Notes under the pieces: generated by a model
Database searches by the model: none
Told to the model about the DNA's origin: nothing
The model's input: only the letters and a program-made list of their open reading frames with translations
Translations under genes and position numbers: made by a program
Assembly: GCA_015680685.1 (NCBI GenBank)
Contig: MNCI01007731.1
Span: 394,356-458,355 of the forward strand
Origin: Gnetum montanum
Taxonomy: Eukaryota; Streptophyta; Gnetopsida; Gnetales; Gnetaceae
Length of the DNA stretch: 64,000 nt
Direction: 5' to 3'
Shown: piece after piece, positions 56,990 to 64,000 of the stretch
Layout of the letters: the number at the start of each line of letters is the position of its first letter
How positions within the stretch are numbered: position 1 is the stretch's first letter

Positions 56990-57224
56990 GTTTAAAGCCA
57001 TTTTGGGCTATGCACATCAGTTTAAAGTCATGGTGGATTGTTGCATCTGTTATCAAAGAAAGAAGGATTACCAGTTTTATGCCATAGTGGACCAAAAGCA
57101 ACAATAGTTTTAGGAAGTGTTTAAAAGGAACTAGCCATTTCTGACCATGGCTAGTTTAATGGGATGTTCGCTAGTAGTTTAATGTTGTACTAGATGATTG
57201 GTAGCTTAACGTCATTTTGAACAA
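56990..57224. repeat. Minisatellite-like sequence beside the C protease
   Basis: Irregular repeats of AGTTTAAAGTCATGGTGGA and AGTTTTATGCCATAGTGGAC, related to the core of the 38 bp array at 48550-48928. Confidence 0.6.
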
Positions 57225-58184
57225 CTAGTGATTCACTCTAGTTATTGAGTTTCCTCTTAATCCTTTGTAGTTTAACGTGTGGGGTAATTCTAACCAAGAG
57301 ACATCAATGGGAATGGATCCTATGTTTATATTATCCAGTGCTTCCTCGATTTTATTACGATCATGAATTAACATTTGGTTCATCTCTTGAAGTATGCTCA
57401 TAGCTCCTTGCTTAGGCTCAACGAACTCAATTTTTGACTCTTGATTCACTCTAGGGTGTGTGGAAGTGAGAAATACTGTTGTATCCCTACGTATGACAAT
57501 TTCACCGTCCTCGTAAGGTAGGTGGATCTCCTGATGGATCGGTGAGGATATAGCTCTAAGTTGAGCTAGCCAAGGACGTCCTAGAATCATATTAAACCCT
57601 AGCATTTTTTCAACCACTAAAAATTTAGATGATGTGGGGAATTGATCTCTAGCTATGAAATCCAAGATAACCATAAATTTCACCCCAACACGGGAACCAC
57701 TGAAGGATTTTAGGAAAGAAGTTGTCATGGGTTATATTTGTTCAATAAGTCCCAATTTTTCAATGATGGGAAAGGGTATTACATTCGTTGCTACACCATC
57801 ATCAACATGCCCCCTACGTATCTTAAAATGGTTAACTTTTATTGTTATGAACATAGGGCTTGTGGTAACTTCACCTATTTTCTCATCTAGTTTAACATCG
57901 TTAGCATGAAACTCTAGGGATGTGGTCTTTGGTTCTTGGGGTTGTGGGGATAGTACCGCATAAATAGATGGCTCTTCTGTAGGAAGGTCCTCACTAATAT
58001 GGATCGAAGTCAACATACGCATGAGTGCTTCCTGATGTATAGTTGAAGTCATTACTAGATTATATAGGCTTAGAGAAGTATTCTTTTCTTTCAAATCCTG
58101 TGTGACTTGAGTTAATGCACTCGCTAAATCTTTACCATTTGGTACAGCCTTATCTATGGAGACTTGGTCAATTTGACCCAACAT
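57225..58184 (-). pseudogene. Retropepsin of C
   Basis: The active site reads GHVDDGVATNVIPFPIIEKL near 57790 (DDG for the usual DSG). A stop after EKLGLIEQI separates it from the open second half (57225-57728), which has VILDFIARDQFPTSSKFLVV and NMILGRPWLAQLRAISSPIH. I-L-G-R-P-W is the flap-side motif of Tat proteases. The C-terminal 80 residues form a linker with no named domain. The catalytic first Asp is present. Confidence 0.82.
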
Positions 58185-58193
58185 TCATATCTC

Positions 58194-60633
58194 TCATGGA
58201 GGAATTTTTGTGTTGGTAACTAAGGATGCTGGTTTCAAGACACAACCCATGACATTATCCTTGTTTAGATGACTTGTACTAGGCTCATTAATGGGAGGAC
58301 CCATAGGAACAACATTTAGCAGTGTGGACTTTGGTAGTCCTAATTTTTGCGGATGGTTTTCTCTTTCCAGGCACTCTCTTGTTAATCTATCAACAAGACG
58401 TTCTCTCAAAGGTCATGGGGGAATGGAGGTGGGTTGTATGTTAGGGTGTTTTGGCACCTAGCTCACAAAGGGAATGGGTTGATTTTCAAATGGTATGGTT
58501 GTTGCTGCAACGGAAGGATGGATGTGGATGATGAATGGTTTTTTTGGTGTATGGGATGTGCGTATGATGAAAGGGGTTTGAGGAGATGTTTAGGTAGGTG
58601 TGCTTTCTGAAGGCCTACAGATCACAAAAGGTTTTCGTGAGACATCCTATCTATTCTCCACATGAATAGTATTAATCACATATGTTGCATCATTGGTATT
58701 GAGAGGATCCTTGTAGACTCCCATGGGTTTGTTTTGGGATCTTACTAGGTTTTCCTTGTTGAATACTACTTCACCCCTTTCAATCATGCGTTGTATATCC
58801 TATTTCAATGTGAAACAGTAATCAGTCCCATGACCACACCATTGGTGATATTCACAAAAGCTATCCAATCTAAAGCCTTTTGGAATGGGGGGCTCATTAG
58901 TTGTTGCTAGAGCTAGGTTCTTGACCAACTTACAAAATCAATCATGTTTTTGAGAGGCCACATGAGACATTTTTTTATGTTTGATTAGCCCGACCTTTAG
59001 AAGTTGATCAAGAAATTATGAAGGCTTCATAGGCAAGGGCGTATATTGAGCGGGGTCTTTTCTTTCAAATATACTTGCGTGACCCACATTGGTGTTTCTA
59101 TTTGATGAAGGTTTGGGTGTAGGCGTGGGTGTGTTTCCTTCATGGCCATTTGGGATGGTAGTTTGTTTTCTCTTTTTTCTTGGATGGCTAGCTCAAGCTA
59201 TCTCAACCACTGCTGCTACCGTTATTTTGGATTTATCTCTCCTCGTATGTTGGCTCCTAAAAGTCGAGTAAGCTGGGTCATTGCTTGTTTGTGCCACCTA
59301 TTCTATATCTTTAATTTGCACAAATGCTTGGATCAATATGTGGGCTTTCAAATAGTAGAGCTTTGACTTAATAAAGTCATTTACGGCTGCCTTAAGGATG
59401 GTAAGTAGATATGTTTCAGGGATAGGCTTGTGAAGTTCATTCAAGGCTGCACTCCACCTTTGGATAAATTTTTGTGCAGACTCTAATGGCATTTGTTTAA
59501 TCTGAATCAAGTTATCTAGTGTAGCTTTAAGCTTTAGATTGTATTTGAAGTGAGTAACGAATTGATGTAACAAATCCTCTAGAGAGGATATGGAGTTACG
59601 GGATAGATCTCAGTACCAGTCTAAGGCTTTTCCATTTAAGGACATAGCAAACACATGTAGAATTACATGAGGCCATGCCTGAAGCAATAGGCATTCTATT
59701 CAGAACATTACTAGGTGGGTGTTTGGGTCTCCCTCTCCATTGTACTTGGTTAGCTAGGGTAATGAGACTCCTTTTTGCAAGGTTAATGGGGGAACTAAGG
59801 GGTCAATTGGATCATCTTAATAGAGTTTGGTACCTTGACTTCCTCGGTGTTTACAGTTTTGAGGTGCTTTAATTCTTCTGCTAATGAGTGCATCATTTTC
59901 TTTGTGTCTGCCCACTCTTGGGTAGTAGGNTTAAACATGTTGGATTCAAGAAATAAATGGTTCCCTGTGGATTTTCACTTGAGGTATGTAATGGGTGGGC
60001 GTGGAAGCTGGTATGATGGATGGCATCCCAATCACCTGAAGCCAAAAGGTTGATCCTACATTAGTTTGGGGAGGGAATTGTTGGGACTACACTTGCAAAG
60101 GTATGATGTAAGTGGACATATTAGATTGAATGTTAAGCATGGAGAAGATGGGAATGGAAGCAGGTACTTCTTATCGGGAAACTAGTGCTGAAGTGTTTGC
60201 AGATGAAGGAGGAAGCACAGTTTCTTCCAGAAAAGGGTGGAATAATGAGTTTGTATGGGCATGGGGGCTAATAGTATGCTACGAATCCCCATGCTAAGGG
60301 GATAAATTCATGACCTCCTTTAAAAATGAGCTTGTAGTCTCACTTCGCTTCCCTCTCTCCACAATCGACAGGCAGGTTGGCTTGGATCTTGACACAGATG
60401 AAGTTATATTGTTTGGGTGTAAGAGTTGCATATGTAGGATCTTTGCCCTGTAGCCTGAGTGACTGGCATGTAGGGCCTTGGGGATTTATTTGTTCAATAA
60501 TAGTTATGGGTTCCGTAGCAGTCATAGGGTTTGAGATTTGAGTCCCAAACTTAGAGATCGGCAATTTCATTGGGTTAATCTGGGAGGATTCCATAGTAAG
60601 CATAAGTAAGCTGGACGAGTTGAGCATGAGCAA
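58194..60633 (-). pseudogene. gag of C
   Basis: From the ATG at 60631-60633 the frame can be followed with breaks. A helix-like segment, EWADTKKMMHSLAEELKHLK, is near 59880. The capsid domain includes KYNGEGDPNTH near 59740, F-A-M-S-L-N-G-K-A-L-D-W-Y near 59640 and the open stretch 59298-59573 (LLHQFVTHFKYNLKLKATLD ... FIQRWSAALNEL). A zinc-binding-like motif, CEYHQWCGHGTDYCFTLK, is at about 58810-58862, as in Tat gag. The tail to 58194 is linker. One N at 59930 lies within it. Several stops and frameshifts are present. Confidence 0.82.
59930..59930. other. Single undetermined base
   Basis: An N in the C gag. Unlike 23808, no flanking duplication is present, so it may be an ambiguous call or a nominal gap. 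Confidence 0.9.
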
Positions 60634-60639
60634 CTATAG

Positions 60640-60910
60640 CATGATTTAATTGCAGCGTGACTTAGTGATAGCGTAAGCAGCTACTGTAGTGTAACTGAGT
60701 AATAGTGTGAGTAGCTGTTGAGTTAACTGCAGCATGACTGAGTAACAGCGTGAGCAGCTGCTAAGTTAACTATAGCGTGACTGAGTAACAGCGTGAGTAG
60801 CTACTGAGATAACTACAGTGTGACTGAGTAATAGTGTGAGAAACTGTAGTGTGAGTTAACTACAGCATGACTGAAAGATAGCATGAGCTAACAGATAGCA
60901 TGAGTTATCC
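60640..60910. repeat. 43 bp tandem repeat in the C leader
   Basis: About five imperfect units of GAGTTAACTGCAGCATGACT plus GAGTAACAGCGTGAGCAGCTGCT-like sequence. It lies between the primer site and gag of C and is built on the same CAGCRTGA word. Confidence 0.85.
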
Positions 60911-61107
60911 GACGAGGGATAGAGTGAGTAAGTCAAGCTGAACTTGAATAAGCTAGCTTGACACGCTGGGCAAGTGGTGAGGGAAGCTCAATGTAAATGA
61001 AATGGCTTGATGAACTAGCATGTGTATGCTATTTTGGGTTCTAATGGTGGAGTTGTAGAGTTTCGAAGGCTTGCAATCTCGATTAACGTAAGAATTTTTG
61101 TAGGAGG

Positions 61108-61124
61108 CCCTCCTTCTAGCACCA
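61108..61124 (-). other. Primer-binding site of C
   Basis: TGGTGCTAGAAGGAGGG on the minus strand, 6 bp from the LTR end. It starts with TGG as expected. The matching tRNA is not assigned here. It differs from the tRNA-Asp-type site of E. Confidence 0.65.
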
Positions 61125-61130
61125 ATTTAC

Positions 61131-62862
61131 TGTACTGAACTAAATCGTCAGTGTAAGGTTGGAAGGGAAAAGAAACACCCAGAGATTGTCGGGCAGACAT
61201 GGCTGACCCTACCTTCACTCGATGGAAAGCTGGAAAAGAAAATGAAGGTAGAGTGCCTTGGATGGTTTGCATGCAAATCAACCAAGGACTTCCCCAAGCG
61301 TAAACTATGGCCTATGCTGGGGTTACCATAACTGATGTTTGAAATGTAAATAGTATGCATGAAATGTAAATAGAAACGTATGCAGAACTGGTATTTTAAA
61401 AAAAACATAAATTGAATGTAAAACAAAGCAAGAAATATAATGGCTAGAAAAATTAATTGTATTGTATTGCTTAGAAAAGATGTGTACCAGTCAAAGTGTA
61501 TTTTCACGTGTGGATGTAAAGTCAAGCGCCAAGCCCCGAGGTGATGTGATGTATTTTCAAGAGTGCTTGGATGCTAGGAGTCAAGTGTGCCTGAGTGTCC
61601 AAGGATTACTGGTCTAAGTTTCTAAATTTCCAGCCTCATTTATGTGAATGGATAGGGTATTTATAAAGTTTACCCATGGCTAGATCAATGGATGAGAGAT
61701 GAGAGGAAAATGGATCATGTGACACGTGTTCGATGGACAGCTATGTGTGAGTTGGTTGTGTGTAGGTAGGCTATGTTCTTGACCAGATGCACTGTATCTT
61801 ACAACATGTGTTTGCTTACGCAAGCTAGCGTATGCACATAGGAGTAGTTTGACAAGCTCACAAATGATGAAGATTTACAATGAAATGATACTTTACAAAA
61901 AGAGAATTTGACTTCGGCTCACTTGATCAATGGATTGACTGCTGCAGGATGTCGATTTGAGTGGTTCTGTGGCTATTTGAGCCATTTCTATTCTTCTAGA
62001 GCTTCTGGCATGACTTGAATTGATCTTGGTGTGTCCTCAGCATGTGTTTGGCATGCTTTTATTTGGGTGTGATCAGTACTCATGCTAATGAATAGTACTC
62101 ACGTTGATGAATAGTACTCACATTGTACTCACACTGCCAGCATGACCTCAACATGAGCAAGTTGAAAGTGACACCTTTTACACCAAATTTTGATTTTTTG
62201 AAGCCTATGCTTGAGTGCAACAGTTGCCTAACTGTGTGTGACCCCAAGAGTGATCTATAAGTCAAAAACTGAGGTTGATTGTGCCTTGTTTTGAGCCACT
62301 TTTGGTAGCTCATGTTGGACTCATGCTGCTAGCATGAGTGCAGCATGACCACAATGTGAGCTACAGAAACCTGTAGTTTTAAACCTGATAGAGGTTGGAA
62401 CTTGAATCTCATCAATGATGAACCCTAAAGATTACTTGCACATTAGAAATTAGATCATTTCAACTCAATTTTGAGGCTCTCAAAGTTAGTCACGCTGGAC
62501 TCACGTTGCTAGCATGAGTGCAGCGTGAGCTGTAGCATGAGTGTAAAAATCTGGGTCATCTGGCTTGAAATTTGGACTATTGAATGTTGAAACTTGGAGT
62601 GGACATCAGTGGCTATCGAGGATGGCTTGCACCCTCATATTTGTACCATTTTGGACTTGATTTTGAAGCTATTGGAGTTACTCACATTGGACTCAGGCTA
62701 CCAGCCAGCGTGAGTGTGATAAATTTGCATGATTTCCAGCTTGAGTTCCTAGGGCAAGCTAGTGTGAGTGCCATGCCTTAGTCAAATTTTGCCTCCCACA
62801 AGCCAAAAGGGCTCTGGATAATTCATGTTTCAAAGTGTTAGGCTGAAATTTGTGGTGTTTTA
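61131..62862 (-). repeat. 5' LTR of C
   Basis: A 1732 bp repeat. Plus-strand ends are TGTACTGAAC and TGGTGTTTTA (CA changed to TA). The right flank repeats GATGC. It pairs with 45320-47114. Confidence 0.9.
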
Positions 62863-63575
62863 GATGCTACCATGAGTCAATATTATTTTGTTATTCTCTC
62901 TTACATCGATGCCCTAGCCATGGTTATTCTCAAAGAAGAAAAATCCACCACATTATAAATGGGATCAAAGTAGAAGCTAGAAGAACTCTTGGGGTCTATG
63001 CCCAATGAAGATTGTATAAACTAAGAGCTCATCAAATGAAAAGGTTGATAGAGTAAGTTGCAAAAGAAGAAGGTGAGTTCCAAAAAAGGGAAAGTGCATA
63101 AGAATACAATAGGGACCCTTCCATTAGAAAAAGGAAGGTCTAATTCTGTGATGAGGAGGAGTCACCACTCAATGAAGTGGTGAACAGGAAAACCTTGCCC
63201 ATCCAAAAATTTATTTCTGACATTTTAGCAAAGGTTGATAAATTATGGGACTTGTTGGATGAGAATTTCTAGACTAATATGAAGATTGCTATAGAATCTA
63301 AAGAGAAAAATAGTGATCACAACTACAAGAGGTAGAAAAAACCTTAACATGCCTACTAGAGAGGTAAGGGAAAAGCTACTATTATAGAAGAAGTTGTGGA
63401 CATGGACTCTGATGATGATGGTGGGTGTGACATTGTCAATATCACTATCATAAGGGATGTTGTCCTATGGTGTTACACTTATCAGAGTCTATGGTGTATG
63501 TGCAAAATCTACAACTATTATAGAGGCAAGAACCCAGATGATTATCTTACCCTCAAGACAATCCAAGGTAGTTCC
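62863..63575 (+). pseudogene. gag of A3, right of C
   Basis: The A3 gag frame resumes with GATGCTACCATG (D-A-T-M). It continues with RRTLGVYAQ near 62970, LRAHQ, EESPLNEVVNRKTLPIQKF near 63150 and GCDIVNI near 63425. These follow the E gag blocks RRTLGTYAQ, ESPLGELVNQK and GCEIYHY in the same order. Stops are present throughout. Confidence 0.78.
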
Positions 63576-63910
63576 ACCAACAACAACAGGATTACTATTC
63601 AAGTGGAGCAATATCTATTTGGAATTGGTAGACTAATCAATCACTATCCCTTTGAGGCTAATAAAGGACATTATGATCATAGTTTGTGGGTGGTCATATC
63701 TTGCTAATCTTCTAGTGATCAAGGTCAAGAACTATAAAGGAAAATTTTCCATCATTATGGGTAGGGCTTGGTTAAGCATGGTTGATGCATGAATGGGAAT
63801 CAAAGACCTCTCCTTGGAAATCTCCAAGGAAAATGAATTTGAAATACTAGAGAAGAAGCATGTTCCATGTATCACGTACAACGATAATGGGTGTAATTAC
63901 ATGTAGAAAA
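63576..63910 (+). pseudogene. Retropepsin fragment of A3
   Basis: It begins in the second half of the protease: SITIPLRLIKDIMIIVCGWS, then IIMGRAWLSMVDA and KKHVPCITYNDNGCNYM with a stop near 63906. The active-site half is missing because gag joins directly to this part, so a deletion removed it. Downstream sequence to 64000 should lead toward RT but shows no motif yet. Confidence 0.8.
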
Positions 63911-64000
63911 TTTGGTCCATTAAGAGTACAATCATTAAAGCATGCAATCAATTGCATATGAAATAGATATTCAAAGGTTTCTATACACATCAACCACATA

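Larger units (their letters stand above)
52391..57224. other. 4.8 kb interval between protease and RT of C
   Basis: Minus-strand element genes are absent here. The interval contains, from left to right, an AT-rich part (52430-52870), a CAGCRTGAG-rich part (52880-54250), a plus-strand gene remnant (54510-56626), an AT-rich part and minisatellite-like sequence (56990-57224). Ogre elements have an intron between protease and RT, but it is far shorter. I found no terminal repeat and duplication pair that would prove a separate insertion. Sequence resembling the minisatellite core occurs near both ends (about 52500 and 57070). Confidence 0.55.
45320..62862 (-). mobile_element. C: Tat/Ogre-like retrotransposon with dual RNase H and an antisense module
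   Basis: LTRs at 45320-47114 (3') and 61131-62862 (5') are flanked by an exact GATGC duplication (45315-45319 and 62863-62867). Minus-strand order: primer site, leader with 43 bp repeats, gag with CxxH...GHxTxxC motif, protease, a 4.8 kb interval, RT, RNase H, archaeal-type RNase H, integrase, a 38 bp array and the 3' LTR. It is 17.5 kb long. RT to RNase H order and gag features fit the Tat lineage. All genes are broken. Confidence 0.9.
44720..64000 (+). mobile_element. A3: Athila-like element, 5' end to protease, with C nested in gag
   Basis: It starts with TGATTAGTATCAAAGCG, a decayed family LTR start. Own sequence: 44720-45319 and 62863-64000. The LTR is fused to the middle of gag near 45204, so the LTR 3' half, primer site and gag start have been deleted. 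C sits in gag at a GATGC duplication. On the far side gag continues, followed by a protease fragment. The element leaves the window on the right. Confidence 0.82.

Overview
The window looks like nuclear intergenic DNA from a plant: AT-rich, with no intact host gene, and built almost wholly from old Ty3/gypsy LTR retrotransposons nested inside one another. The size, age and number of Athila-like and Tat-like elements suggest a large repeat-rich seed-plant genome, perhaps a gymnosperm. That taxon call is inference only. Two single N characters show that this is an assembled sequence. I see no tRNA, rRNA, CRISPR array or bacterial feature.

Layout, in my own labels. A1 (+, 1-1735) is the 3' end of an Athila-like element with a 3' LTR. 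A LINE scrap (1736-2247) follows. B1 (+, starts at 2248) is the oldest scaffold. It has a 5' LTR, gag, protease, a second-type RNase H, reverse transcriptase, RNase H and integrase, and a 3' LTR that starts at 12093. That 3' LTR is broken three times. D (+, 13860-28266, target duplication CTACC) carries E inside it (-, 19528-26854, duplication GTAAC/GTAAA). A2 (-, 28295-43986) carries a solo LTR S inside its integrase (-, 34654-38111, duplication AAAGA). A3 (+, 44720 to beyond 64000) carries C inside its gag (-, 45320-62862, duplication GATGC). B1 LTR sequence reappears at 28267-28294 and 43987-44719, which ties the whole stack together.

A1, A2, A3, D and E share one LTR family, with ends TGATGAG...CTCATCA, a tRNA-Asp-like primer site where preserved, and a CATGGGGGTA polypurine tract. 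Their gag, protease and reverse transcriptase resemble Athila. A2 keeps all domains as pseudogenes plus a long region downstream of integrase that encodes a coiled-coil-like extra protein. D and E have lost reverse transcriptase to integrase. C is Tat/Ogre-like: it has two RNase H domains and several minisatellite arrays. Between its protease and its reverse transcriptase lie 4.8 kb that hold an opposite-strand, apparently intron-containing gene remnant. S is a 3.46 kb LTR with a TATA box and poly(A) signal, and it has the 5' ends of at least two host genes in or near its U3. One of these is a clear phospholipase A1-II.

Every coding region is broken by stops or frameshifts. The longest open stretch, 309 codons, is the E protease region. 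The items most worth a second look are S with its captured gene ends, the antisense gene module in C, the two insertions that bracket the B1 LTR TATA box, and the short CAGCRTGAG motif scattered through C.
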